In this document: piece after piece, positions 52,173-60,817 of the stretch | How positions within the stretch are numbered: the first letter of the stretch is position 1 | Layout of the letters: each line of letters begins with the position of its first letter | Assembly (NCBI GenBank): GCA_934462945.1 | Contig: CAKSJF010000003.1 | Span: 9,588-73,587 of the forward strand | DNA length: 64,000 nucleotides | From: an uncultured Clostridia bacterium | Lineage (GTDB): Bacteria > Bacillota > Clostridia > UBA1381 | Direction: 5' to 3' | The notes under the pieces: model-generated | Databases searched by the model: none | What the model was told of the DNA's origin: nothing | Seen by the model: the letters and a program-made list of their open reading frames with translations, nothing else | Translations under genes and position numbers: made by a program

Positions 52173-53869
52173 TGGAGCAATCAAACGAACCAAAAACGCT
52201 ATACCGTGCAGGCAGAATCGACATTTTCGCAATCGGTTCGGACGCACAGCTGCGCCTGGGCGATTTAAACGGCGACGGGAGACTGGAAATTGTAGCTTTA
52301 CAGCCGGATTCCTGCATAGATGATCAGTTTCTTCCCCATTCGCTCTCCGCAGCGATCGCATACACCTTAGAGGGCGAGGTACTGTGGCAGCTCGGAACTC
52401 CTGACACATCCTCCTCCGCCTGCCCCACCGATCTCCCGGCACAGATCTATGATATTGACCGGGACGGCATGAACGAATTTATCTGTGTGATGGACGGAAT
52501 GCTTTGCATTTACGACGGAAAAACTGCCGAGCTGAAACGGCAGATAGAGCTTCCAGACCCGCAGGCGCACGACTGTATCATCATTGCCGATGTGGAGGGA
52601 AAGGGTTATCCGCAGAATCTGATTTTAAAGAACCGGTTTCATCAGCTGTGGGTGTTAGATTCAAATTTTAACGTTCTTTGGACTTACAAAGGAAACATCG
52701 GTCATGTGCCGGTTGCCTACGATTTAAACGGCGACGGACGCGATGAGATTATCGCCGGAAAGGTAATTCTGAGTGCAGACGGCGAGGTATTAACCACCTT
52801 TGATCTGTCCGATTTTCCGAAAAGCATATATGTCGGAACAATTTTATCAGAGACGCAGACAGAGCAGACCGTCATTTTACTGGGCGGAAAGGAAACCATG
52901 GCGTATTCCGCCAGTGGTGAACCTTTAGGAAAACTGAAAACACCGAGCGACACAGACCATCTTACCATCGGCAATTTCCGCGGCGAGCAGACCGTGCAGT
53001 TTGCAGGCTTTTATACCGATTCGGACGGTGATTCCCCCGGCTCAGGCATTTTTCTGACCGATTACCGCGGAAACACCCTTTTTAAAGAGGGACGTTCCGA
53101 AATGATGCCGGAGGTACGGATTCAGACCATTTATAACTTTGACGGAGAATACCGGGACATGCTTCTGCTTTCCCGGCGCAGCGGCGCACCGGCAGGTGTT
53201 TTCGACGGCTACTTAAATCCGCTCTATCTGCTGCCGGAGGACGGTTCTGCCATCTGCGCAGACCTTTTAGGCGATGGGATTCCGCAGATTTTAGTGGCAC
53301 ACAACGGAATTGCCGAGCTTTACTCTGCCGGTCCGGTGGAGCTTGGAAAGCCGGTTGTTCCCTATTCCAGACCGCAGCCGCAGTCGCTTTATAACGAAAC
53401 AATTTTCTCCTGCCGTGTGTGCGATCCCTCCCGGAACGCACTTCTGTTAGCCACCGCGGCAACCGAGCATTACGACAATATTTTCAGCTGGGCAGAGGCA
53501 GCCGCATTAGATCCTGCCGGCGACACCCCGATCAGCCGGGCAGATTTTCTGATTCTTGTAACCACGGCGCTGAATCTGCATGCCTACGATGCGGACGGCT
53601 ATTCGGATGTATCTCCGAGAGACTATTATTATGATGCTGTCAGCACCATAAAAAAATTAGGCTATATGGATGAGGTGGTAGGGCGGTTTAATCCGCAGCT
53701 TGCGGCAACGGCAGAATTTGCAGAGCAGATTCTCAAAAAAGCCGATATTACGCCCATCACCGTAAAAAGCGGAGCGGACGAGCTGACGCGTACCGACGCG
53801 GCAAAATTTGTGCTTCAAATCCGCACACAGAAACAGGAATCTGCCACCCCCGGAAAGGAAGAAGAATAA
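52172..53869 (+). CDS. FG-GAP/EF-hand-like beta-propeller protein with SLH-like C-terminus, no signal peptide
   Basis: ATG at 52172 shares one base with the cca stop. The 565-residue protein has at least three DxNxDG-type units: GDLNGDGRLEIVALQ (about 30-44), DIDRDGMNEFICV (about 93-105) and YDLNGDGRDEIIAGK (about 187-201), plus ADLLGDGIPQILVAHNG (about 365-381). This is a FG-GAP/VCBS propeller that usually binds calcium. Residues about 447-550 resemble SLH surface-layer units (ISRADFLILVTTALNLHAYD and SDVSPRDYYYDAVSTIKKLGY). The start has no signal peptide, which is odd for these modules. There is no catalytic domain I can name. Confidence 0.7.
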   Translation: MEQSNEPKTLYRAGRIDIFAIGSDAQLRLGDLNGDGRLEIVALQPDSCIDDQFLPHSLSAAIAYTLEGEVLWQLGTPDTSSSACPTDLPAQIYDIDRDGMNEFICVMDGMLCIYDGKTAELKRQIELPDPQAHDCIIIADVEGKGYPQNLILKNRFHQLWVLDSNFNVLWTYKGNIGHVPVAYDLNGDGRDEIIAGKVILSADGEVLTTFDLSDFPKSIYVGTILSETQTEQTVILLGGKETMAYSASGEPLGKLKTPSDTDHLTIGNFRGEQTVQFAGFYTDSDGDSPGSGIFLTDYRGNTLFKEGRSEMMPEVRIQTIYNFDGEYRDMLLLSRRSGAPAGVFDGYLNPLYLLPEDGSAICADLLGDGIPQILVAHNGIAELYSAGPVELGKPVVPYSRPQPQSLYNETIFSCRVCDPSRNALLLATAATEHYDNIFSWAEAAALDPAGDTPISRADFLILVTTALNLHAYDADGYSDVSPRDYYYDAVSTIKKLGYMDEVVGRFNPQLAATAEFAEQILKKADITPITVKSGADELTRTDAAKFVLQIRTQKQESATPGKEEE

Positions 53870-53873
53870 CCTT

Positions 53874-56018
53874 ATGGATACGATTACACAAACACTGATG
53901 CAGGAATTTTCCCTGAAAGAATTTCAGGTGGTCAATACGCTCCGTCTGATTGACGAGGGAAACACAATACCGTTTATCGCACGTTACCGCAAGGAGGTCA
54001 CCGGAGAATTATCGGACGAGGTACTCCGGAATCTTTCCGAGCGGCTGGAATATCTGCGCGGCTTAGAATCCCGGAAAGAGGAAATCACCCGTCTGATTGA
54101 TGAGCAGGAAAAACTGACGCCGGAGCTTACCGCAGCAATCCAGGCTGCAAAAACCATGACGGAATTAGAGGACATCTACCGTCCATACCGTCCGAAACGC
54201 AGAACCCGTGCCACCATCGCAAAGGAACGTGGATTAGAACCGCTTTCCGAACTGCTTTTCTTACAGGATCACACCGATCCGGTCACCGCGGCGGCAGACT
54301 ATCTTTCAGAAGAAGTTCCCACCGCAGAGGACGCGCTTGCCGGGGCAATGGATATTATCGCTGAGCAGATTTCAGATAACGCGGACTACCGCGGAAAAAT
54401 CCGGGAAATTACCCTGCAAAACGCACTTTTCGTCAGCAAAGCAGCCAAGGAGGAGGACAGCGTCTACAGTCTTTACTACGACTTTTCTGAGGCAGCGTCA
54501 AAAATTGCAAACCACCGCATTTTAGCAATCAACCGCGGTGAAAAAGAGGGTTATTTAAGCGTAAAATTAGAATTAAATGAAGAATTTGTTCTGGACTATC
54601 TGAAAAAGCAGGTTGCAAAAGTTCCGCCGACAAAGTCGACCGAATATGTCCGCCTGGCTGCCGAGGACGCCTATAAGCGCTTAATTGCACCGTCGGTGGA
54701 AACGGAAATCCGGAATCTGTTAACCGAGCGCGCGCAGGAATCCGCCATTAAGGTCTTTTCCAAAAACTTAAACGGACTGCTTTTGCAGCCGCCGATCAAG
54801 GGAAAAACCGTTTTAGGCTTAGATCCGGGGTATCGTACCGGATGCAAGGTTGCCGTTGTGGACGAAACCGGAAAGGTGTTAGACACCGGCATTGTCTACT
54901 GCACACTTCCGAATCATGACCGCGAAAAAGCAAAAAAAATATTGAAAAACCTGATCAAAAAACATCATGTCAATCTCATTTCCATCGGAAACGGAACAGC
55001 CTCCAAGGAAACGGAAATGGTTGCCGCCGAGGTGATTCACGAGATTGATGACGAGGTTTATTATATGGTGGTCAGCGAGGCTGGCGCATCGGTATATTCA
55101 GCCTCCAAGCTTGCCACAGAGGAATTTCCGGAATATGATGTGGCGCTCCGGAGCGCGGTATCGATTGCGCGCCGCTTGCAGGATCCGTTAGCAGAGCTGG
55201 TAAAAATCGATCCGAAAGCCATCGGTGTCGGTCAGTACCAGCACGACATGAACCAAAAGCGTCTCGGCGAGGCTCTGGGCGGTGTGGTAGAAGACTGCGT
55301 GAACAGCGTGGGAGTAGATTTAAACACCGCGTCTCCCTCCCTGCTTTCCTATATTTCCGGAATCAATGCCGGAGTTGCAAAGAATATCTGCATCTACCGC
55401 GAGGAAAACGGCAAATTTAAAAACCGAAAACAGCTTTTAAAGGTTGCAAAATTAGGACAAAAAGCATTTGAGCAGTGCGCCGGCTTTTTGCGGATTACTG
55501 ACGGCGACAATGTGTTAGACAACACCTCCGTCCATCCGGAAAGCTACAAAGCATGCGGAGAACTGTTGCAGCTTCTCGGCTACACCTTAGAGGACGTTTC
55601 GGGCGGACAGATAGAGGATTTGAAAAAGCGTTTAAAGAAAGAAAATCTGAATGCACTTTCCGAACAACTCGGAATCGGCGTTCCGACCATCCGCGACATT
55701 GCAGACAGTCTCTTAAAAAAAGGGCGTGATCCGCGTGAGGAACTGCCGCAGCCGGTGTTACAGACGGATATTATGGATATGAACGATTTAAAACCTGGCA
55801 TGATTTTAACCGGTACAGTCCGGAATGTAATTGATTTCGGTGCATTTGTCGATATTGGAGTACACCAGGACGGTCTGGTGCATATTTCCCAGATCTGCAA
55901 CCGCTATATCAAGCATCCGACCGATGTGCTGTCGGTTGGTGATATTGTCAAGGTCAAGGTGTTAGAGGTTGATCCGAAAAAGAAACGGATCGGACTGACC
56001 ATGAAAGGAGTCGAATAA
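53874..56018 (+). CDS. tex: Tex-family RNA-binding transcriptional accessory protein
   Basis: The start MDTITQTLMQEF follows GGAAAGGAAGAAGAATAA. The 714-residue product fits Tex: an N-terminal helical part with ANTIPFIARYRKEVTGELS-like residues (NTIPFIARYRKEVTG), a YqgF/RNase H-like core VLGLDPGYRTGCKVAVVD (about 317-334), helix-hairpin-helix segments (VDLNTASPSLLSYISG at about 482), and a C-terminal S1 domain (GTVRNVIDFGAFVDIG and HQDGLVHISQI at about 645-670). Tex proteins bind RNA and DNA and affect transcription and stress survival. It is the third gene of the cca operon, 4 bases after the FG-GAP gene, and lgt follows 2 bases on. Confidence 0.95.
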   Translation: MDTITQTLMQEFSLKEFQVVNTLRLIDEGNTIPFIARYRKEVTGELSDEVLRNLSERLEYLRGLESRKEEITRLIDEQEKLTPELTAAIQAAKTMTELEDIYRPYRPKRRTRATIAKERGLEPLSELLFLQDHTDPVTAAADYLSEEVPTAEDALAGAMDIIAEQISDNADYRGKIREITLQNALFVSKAAKEEDSVYSLYYDFSEAASKIANHRILAINRGEKEGYLSVKLELNEEFVLDYLKKQVAKVPPTKSTEYVRLAAEDAYKRLIAPSVETEIRNLLTERAQESAIKVFSKNLNGLLLQPPIKGKTVLGLDPGYRTGCKVAVVDETGKVLDTGIVYCTLPNHDREKAKKILKNLIKKHHVNLISIGNGTASKETEMVAAEVIHEIDDEVYYMVVSEAGASVYSASKLATEEFPEYDVALRSAVSIARRLQDPLAELVKIDPKAIGVGQYQHDMNQKRLGEALGGVVEDCVNSVGVDLNTASPSLLSYISGINAGVAKNICIYREENGKFKNRKQLLKVAKLGQKAFEQCAGFLRITDGDNVLDNTSVHPESYKACGELLQLLGYTLEDVSGGQIEDLKKRLKKENLNALSEQLGIGVPTIRDIADSLLKKGRDPREELPQPVLQTDIMDMNDLKPGMILTGTVRNVIDFGAFVDIGVHQDGLVHISQICNRYIKHPTDVLSVGDIVKVKVLEVDPKKKRIGLTMKGVE

Positions 56019-56020
56019 GC

Positions 56021-56815
56021 ATGAGCAACGTCATCTCCTTTCCCGGCTTAGGCGGTCTGACCCTGCACATCAACCGGGTTGCATTCAGTCTCTTTGGCAA
56101 GGATATTTACTGGTATGCGCTCATTCTGATGTCCGGCTACCTTTTGGGACTGCTTTTTGTCAGCAAAACCTGCGAAAAGCGCGGCATTTCCAAGGATACG
56201 GTCTGGGATGTCTGCTTTTACGGTCTGATTTTCGGGCTGATCGGCGCAAGATGCTATTATGTCATTTTTGACTGGGAATCGATGGAGGGAAACTTCTGGA
56301 ACGTGTTTAAAATCTGGGAGGGCGGCATTGCCATCTATGGCGCATTAATCGGCGCGATTCTCTCCACGCTCGTCTACTGCCGCAAAAAGAAATTGAGCTT
56401 TTTGAAGGTTGCAGACGTCTGTGCGCCCGGACTGCTGATCGGTCAGCTGATCGGACGCTGGGGAAACTTTGTCAATGCCGAGGTTTACGGCAGAGAAACC
56501 TCCTCCTTTCTGCGTATGTCCATCAATGGCGCAGCAGGGGTTCATCCGCTGTTTTTGTATGAATCGGTCTGGAATCTTTTCGGATTGATTCTCCTGCTTT
56601 GCTTCCGCGACCGCAAAAAGGCGGACGGACAGGTGTTTTTTGCGTATTCCCTCTGGTACGGAGTGGGCAGACTGTTTTTGGAGGGCATGCGGCAGAGTCA
56701 GTATATTCTGTATCTAATTCCAAACGTTTTGGGAATCTCACAGGTGGTTGCACTTGCCGCGATCCTGGTTTCTGCCGGATGTATCGTTTATTTGGGAAAA
56801 CATAAAAACGGATAA
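56021..56815 (+). CDS. lgt: Prolipoprotein diacylglyceryl transferase
   Basis: The 264-residue membrane enzyme has about seven spans. It shows YWYALILMSGYLLGLLF, the signature IGQLIGRWGNFVNAEVYG (about 138-155) with the conserved Arg and Asn, and HPLFLYESVWNLFGLILLL (about 174-192). These are the active-site and lipid-gate residues of Lgt. It moves a diacylglyceryl group from phosphatidylglycerol to the Cys of lipoprotein precursors. AAAGGAGTCGAATAAGC precedes the ATG. It ends the operon at a strong terminator. Confidence 0.95.
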   Translation: MSNVISFPGLGGLTLHINRVAFSLFGKDIYWYALILMSGYLLGLLFVSKTCEKRGISKDTVWDVCFYGLIFGLIGARCYYVIFDWESMEGNFWNVFKIWEGGIAIYGALIGAILSTLVYCRKKKLSFLKVADVCAPGLLIGQLIGRWGNFVNAEVYGRETSSFLRMSINGAAGVHPLFLYESVWNLFGLILLLCFRDRKKADGQVFFAYSLWYGVGRLFLEGMRQSQYILYLIPNVLGISQVVALAAILVSAGCIVYLGKHKNG

Positions 56816-56820
56816 ATTTC

Positions 56821-56857
56821 AAACGCGCCGGACGGCTTACCGGCGCGTTTTTTTGAT
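56821..56857 (+). terminator. Rho-independent terminator of the cca-tex-lgt operon
   Basis: AAACGCGCCGG (56821-56831) pairs with CCGGCGCGTTT (56840-56850) followed by T run. Five bases after the lgt stop. Confidence 0.9.
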
Positions 56858-56867
56858 TTCTCTTTTT

Positions 56868-57557
56868 TTAAATCACGATAATATCATCTGCCGCATCCCG
56901 GGTGCAAAGGGTGTAAACATATTTTTTATGTACCTTTGAACTGTCAAACAGAAAGATAATCTTCTTTGCATTCTGCATCACCGTCCTGCGGATTGCCGTT
57001 TGACCTAAATGATCGTCACTGATCACACCGTCGTCGGAAATTCCGTGGGAGGAAAAAAAGGCAATGTCTGCATTCACATTTCTTAAAAAATCCTCCGCCA
57101 CACTCCCCACGGTGCACATATCACGCTCATAATATTCCCCTCCGGCAAGCATGCACGGAATGTGATATTGTGCTGCCAGTAAAAGACTCTGCACAGAATT
57201 AGTGACAATTCTGATATCCTTATATTCTGCCAGAATCGGAATCATATACATACAGGTTGAGGAGCTGTCGAGATAGACTGTGGCAGAATCTTCGAGATAT
57301 TTTTTTGCCAGGCAGGAAAGCCTCTGCTTTTCTTCTGCGCGCAGCCTTTTCCGCGCGTCCACCGGCAAAAGCGTATCCTCCGCACAGGCACATGCACCGC
57401 CGCGGTAACGCTTAACATATCCCTGTTTTTCCAACTCGGTTAAATCGCGGCGAACCGTCATTTCGCTCACAAAAAATTTCTTGGAAAGCCGCCTCACCGA
57501 GACGCTTTTTTCTTTTCTGATTAAGGCAGCAAACTGCTGCTGTCGCTCTGTCAGCAT
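56868..57557 (-). CDS. DeoR-family transcriptional regulator
   Basis: The start MLTERQQQFAALI is placed after AGAAAGGA. The 229-residue regulator has an N-terminal HTH with VSVRRLSKKFFVSEMTVRRD (about 19-38) and the family LTELEKQGYVKRYRGGA. A C-terminal sugar-phosphate sensor has ATVYLDSSSTCMYMIPIL, IRIVTNSVQSLLLA and FSSHGISDDGVISDD, where effectors such as phosphosugars bind. It is divergent from the YgjV gene. Two inverted TGTTCG/CGAACA half-sites lie in the gap and may be its operator. A 32-base piece of this gene recurs at 58490-58521. Confidence 0.9.
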   Translation of the reverse strand: MLTERQQQFAALIRKEKSVSVRRLSKKFFVSEMTVRRDLTELEKQGYVKRYRGGACACAEDTLLPVDARKRLRAEEKQRLSCLAKKYLEDSATVYLDSSSTCMYMIPILAEYKDIRIVTNSVQSLLLAAQYHIPCMLAGGEYYERDMCTVGSVAEDFLRNVNADIAFFSSHGISDDGVISDDHLGQTAIRRTVMQNAKKIIFLFDSSKVHKKYVYTLCTRDAADDIIVI

Positions 57558-57584
57558 GGGTAACATCCTTTCTGATCGGTAAAA

Positions 57585-57642
57585 TGTTCGTTTTTAAACA
57601 TTCCGAACAATTATTGACATCCGTCTTTCTTTATTGTATCAT
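57585..57642 (+). promoter_or_regulatory. Promoter of the YgjV gene with adjoining palindrome
   Basis: TTGACA (57614-57619) and TATCAT (57637-57642) are 17 bases apart. Upstream of it TGTTCG (57585-57590) and CGAACA (57604-57609) form an inverted repeat centred near 57597, suited to be the operator of the divergent DeoR regulator. Confidence 0.55.
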
Positions 57643-57679
57643 AAGAACAGAAAGGGTGCAAGAAGAAAGGAAGAAAAAA

Positions 57680-58209
57680 ATGTATCAGTTTATGATTCGG
57701 GCAATCGGCGTAATCGGAATTATTTCCAGTATCATCTCATTCCAGTGTAAACGGCACAAACCGCTTATGATTTTCCGGACAGGAAACGAATTGTTTTTTG
57801 CACTGCAATATTTTCTGCTCGGCGCATATACCGGCATGGCGATGAATTTAATCGGCTGCGTGCGGAATATTCTGTTTGCAGAAATGGTGGAACGAAAAAA
57901 AGCACCGTTTGGATGCGGTTTCTCTTTAGCGGTCTGTTCCTGCTCTTTTCTATTTTCACCTGGGCAGGCTTAAAAAGTATTCTAATTGCTATTGCAAAAG
58001 TGCTTTCTACCTTTGCATACGGCAGTAAAAACACAGCCTTTGTCCGCGTGATGATTCTTTTAACCAGCACAAGCTGGTTTGTCTATAACCTGATTGTCCG
58101 CTCCTATGCCGGCTGCGTGTGCGAGCTTTTCACCATCTGCTCCATTATCGTGGGCATACTCCGGTTTGATTTAAAATTAGTCAATCACAATTTACTCAAA
58201 CGAACTTGA
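57680..58209 (+). CDS. YgjV-family membrane protein split by a -1 shift at an A7 run
   Basis: The first frame starts MYQFMIRAIGVIGIISS at ATG 57680 after AGAAGAAAGGAAG and stops at 57973 (97 residues). The rest of the family sequence lies in the -1 frame: MRFLFSGLFLLFSIFTWAGL..., ending near 58206 with the stop at 58207-58209. The two frames join at A7 (57895-57901) after the codon CGA. In the 0 frame this run reads A AAA AAA, the form of a -1 slippery heptamer. The joined product would be about 176 residues with five or six spans, the expected YgjV size. Either the gene is recoded by ribosomal or polymerase slippage, or it is a pseudogene. Function of YgjV is unknown. Confidence 0.6.
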
Positions 58210-58264
58210 CGAAAAAGCCTTTGACATCGATTCCGAATTACAAATTTTTTGCATAAAAAGAAAC

Positions 58265-58299
58265 CTCCCGACCGTTCGGATTGATCCGACGGTCGGGAG
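58265..58299. terminator. Bidirectional strong hairpin terminator
   Basis: CTCCCGACCG (58265-58274) pairs with CGGTCGGGAG (58290-58299) and the inner TCGGAT with ATCCGA. T-rich tracts lie on both sides (TTCTTTT on plus; TTTCTTTTT on minus). It ends the YgjV gene and the minus-strand genes to its right. Confidence 0.9.
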
Positions 58300-58305
58300 A
58301 TTCTT

Positions 58306-58498
58306 TTAGTATTGATTTCTTAAAAACTTCTTTAACCGCTCCAGACCCTCTACAATATTATCCATACTGGTTGCATAGGACCAGCGGACATATTCCGGAG
58401 CGTCAAAACCTGTGCCGGGGACAACTGCCACCTTTGCCACACGCAGGAACGTTTCTGCAAAATCGTCTGCATTCTGAATTTTTGTTCCGTAATATTCC
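58306..58498 (-). pseudogene. Orphan 3' fragment of the aspartate aminotransferase gene
   Basis: 58304-58498 matches 60816-61010, the end of the intact aminotransferase gene, with about nine differences over 195 bases. It encodes the last 60-odd residues (TKIQNADDFAETFLRVAKVA and SYATSMDNIVEGLERLK) and the stop codon. There is no start or catalytic part. It abuts a fragment of the DeoR gene. It is followed by the terminator at 58265-58299, which the intact gene at 60818 lacks, so this tail may be the older one. Confidence 0.85.
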
Positions 58499-58531
58499 CC
58501 TCCGGCAAGCATGCACGGAATTGGTGACAAA
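58490..58531 (-). pseudogene. Short duplicate pieces of the DeoR regulator gene fused to the aminotransferase fragment
   Basis: 58490-58521 is identical over 32 bases to 57130-57161 within the DeoR gene (residues IPCMLAGGEYY). Bases 58513-58531 (TGCACGGAATTGGTGACAA) match 57190-57208 with two changes. The two stretches are separated in the DeoR gene by about 30 bases but overlap here. The join to the aminotransferase part lies in a shared GAATATTA. Confidence 0.75.
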
Positions 58532-58560
58532 ATACGAAAAGTGTCAGCAAATTGCAGCAT

Positions 58561-60333
58561 TCAGTCTGTCTGTGACATATCAAGACGCTTAATAAGAGTA
58601 CCCTCAAAGTCATTTTCTTCCGCAGACGTCTGCAGATGCAGATAGCTGATGCCGTTGTGGCACGGCTTGTCAATGCTCATCTTGGCGGCGCTTTCGCCGT
58701 TGACGAACACCTCGGCCCGCATTGCGAGGGTGTCAAACTCTATTGTCACGATGTCCCAGTCCGATTTATTCACCTTGCCGAACGCATAAGAAATGTGTGC
58801 GCCGTTTGCAACGTTTTCGTCCGACGGATTGTACCAGTGGTCGGTAAGCGCAATGTTTACCCCGCTGTTTAGCACACGGAGCTTTATACTCACTCTGCCC
58901 TTTTTCGCCGCCGGGAAGTTCCACACTGCGCCCTGCCTCTGATACGCAAGCCTGCTATCGTCTACACGACAAATTTGCATTGCCTCCTCAAAGTTGCCGT
59001 CGGGATCCCTTACAAGCAGCGCGCCGTTTGTCCTGTTGTATGCGCAGTGACCCGAAAATCCACGGTAGCCGCCGAGGTTGCTCTTTATATACATCTGTGT
59101 CGATACGCCTTGCAGTCCGAATTTAAAATCCTCATGACGCTCCCTCTCGTACAGCCAGTCAATATCCAGAATTACAGCTTTTCTCGCAACGTCATTCTGT
59201 CCGAAGCAGACAAGCAGTTTATTCATAGGCAGTTCTATTATCTGTGCCTGGTGAATACTTTTGTCAAGGGAATTTGCACCGCCGATTGAACGGAAGTCGG
59301 GGTTATTTCTTATGGTATTTAAAAACAGTTCCCTCATTCCTATCCACGTTTTTCCGTTGTCCTCGGATATGGCAAGATGATTTGCGTCACGGTTTGTAAA
59401 AACGTCCTCCCATATTCCGTTTATGATGCTGTCATCAAGCGATGGCACCGCCTTTGTGTGGTCAAGCTCCGGCATCGGCTCTGTGTTGCACCAAAAGAAA
59501 ACGATTCTGCCATCGGACAGATTGCAGAGCACTGGCATTGTTATGGTTCCGTGGAAGCTTGTCCTCTGCAGCTCGCCCCAGCTGAGTCCGCCATCGTGCG
59601 AGGTATACATATAATGATAATCCTGTGATGTGCGCACTATCATTATAAACTCGCCTTCGCCCACCTCCGCAATAGCAGGCTCGCACGAATACTGCTGCCA
59701 GCGCAGACCCTTGTGGGGCGGTTTAACCTCAAACCTTGGTGCGCTCTGTTCAATTATATCTGCAACCCAGCTTTCGCCGTCGTCGTCCGATGTGCACACA
59801 ACAACTTTGCAGTCGGTCCAGCTTTCGTTGTGATACTGTCCTATGATAAACCAACGGTTATATTTTTCCTCATACTGCGGATTTTTAAGGATAAGAAACT
59901 TCTTGTCGGAGATTTTTACATATCTGCTGTTCTCGCTGTCAAATCCCTCGTCATTGATGATTGCCCACGTGCCCTCTTTGCCGATTGCCTTGTCTTTGTC
60001 GGGTCTGTATACGGACGGGTGAGTGGTTATGTATCTGCCTGTTTTAGGATTATAACCGGCGCTGCCGAGCTGGTGAGCATTTTTGACAAGGTGCATTTTC
60101 CAGGACAGACCGCAGTCAGTTGACGACAGATACGCCGGCGTGCCGATGTCCTCCGGCTCTTTTTTGTTAATTGAGCCGTAGAGGCGTATTTCGCCGTCGG
60201 GCGTGACGCACATACTGCGACCGCAGTCGGACAGGGGAACAGCAACAACCTGGGGTGCGTATATTGCCTTTAAGAGCTTCCTTTCCTCGTCTGTCAGTCT
60301 TTTTTCCATATTTTTAATATAATAATTCTGCAT
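58561..60333 (-). CDS. Sialidase-superfamily glycoside hydrolase (BNR/Asp-box repeats, LamG-like end)
   Basis: The start MQNYYIKNMEK follows CGGAGGGAAAAACG. The 590-residue protein has at least four Asp boxes (S-x-D-x-G-x-x-W type): SSTDCGLSWK (about 70), TSDDDGESWV (about 181), TSHDGGLSWG (about 244) and SEDNGKTWI (about 328). These mark a six-bladed sialidase propeller. A C-terminal LamG-like part (about 470-590) includes RVSIKLRVLNSGVNIAL. No signal peptide or FRIP-like arginine triad is certain, so sialidase activity is not assured; other sugar hydrolases share this fold. A TTGACA/TAAAAT promoter is at 60360-60388. It lies between two copies of the aminotransferase tail and is probably acquired. 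Confidence 0.8.
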   Translation of the reverse strand: MQNYYIKNMEKRLTDEERKLLKAIYAPQVVAVPLSDCGRSMCVTPDGEIRLYGSINKKEPEDIGTPAYLSSTDCGLSWKMHLVKNAHQLGSAGYNPKTGRYITTHPSVYRPDKDKAIGKEGTWAIINDEGFDSENSRYVKISDKKFLILKNPQYEEKYNRWFIIGQYHNESWTDCKVVVCTSDDDGESWVADIIEQSAPRFEVKPPHKGLRWQQYSCEPAIAEVGEGEFIMIVRTSQDYHYMYTSHDGGLSWGELQRTSFHGTITMPVLCNLSDGRIVFFWCNTEPMPELDHTKAVPSLDDSIINGIWEDVFTNRDANHLAISEDNGKTWIGMRELFLNTIRNNPDFRSIGGANSLDKSIHQAQIIELPMNKLLVCFGQNDVARKAVILDIDWLYERERHEDFKFGLQGVSTQMYIKSNLGGYRGFSGHCAYNRTNGALLVRDPDGNFEEAMQICRVDDSRLAYQRQGAVWNFPAAKKGRVSIKLRVLNSGVNIALTDHWYNPSDENVANGAHISYAFGKVNKSDWDIVTIEFDTLAMRAEVFVNGESAAKMSIDKPCHNGISYLHLQTSAEENDFEGTLIKRLDMSQTD

Positions 60334-60359
60334 CGTTTTTCCCTCCGTAACTTGCATAT

Positions 60360-60388
60360 ATTTTATTATTTTCTTTTTGCATTGTCAA
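60360..60388 (-). promoter_or_regulatory. Sigma-A promoter of the sialidase-like gene
   Basis: On the minus strand TTGACA (60388-60383) and TAAAAT (60365-60360) are 17 bases apart; the ATG is about 27 bases on. The bases 60389-60555 are A/T-rich and hold no gene. Confidence 0.7.
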
Positions 60389-60555
60389 TCCTTTTTAACA
60401 CATTTTACTCCACACGGTGCAAAAACACAATACTCAAACGAGACATTTTCTTTTTCTTTTAAGACATGCAAAAACAACCTGAACAACGGTTTAAAATATG
60501 ATTAAAATAATTGTGTGAGGTGGTAAAAACAGAAAATTTGTCTTACAACAAAAAC

Positions 60556-60817
60556 ATGATGCTCTTAAATAATTTTACGGATTCATCAGATGTAAAAATT
60601 ATCGCTTTATACAAGCATTTTATGAGTGGCGAAAAGAATATATAGGGCTACATCAACTTTAAATACAGGCGTTCAAATTTAAACAACGTTATGCCCCTAA
60701 CGGCAGACGGCGGCTGCCATCAGTATGGAAAGAGCATTGTAACCGGATACGAAAGCAGGCAAACGGGGTTTGAAAACATCATTGCCTCATCACCCCAATG
60801 CCTGATTGTTGATTATT
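60556..60817 (+). pseudogene. Degraded coding remnant of unknown family
   Basis: One frame reads MMLLNNFTDSSDVKIIALYK, continues to an in-frame TAG at 60643-60645, then keeps a protein-like reading (NFKYRRSNLNNV, GKSIVTGYESRQTGFENI, SPQCLIVDYF) up to the point where the aminotransferase tail begins. The composition is more coding-like than random but no start with a ribosome site is seen. I do not recognise the family. It is likely the end of a gene carried in with the sialidase segment. Confidence 0.4.
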
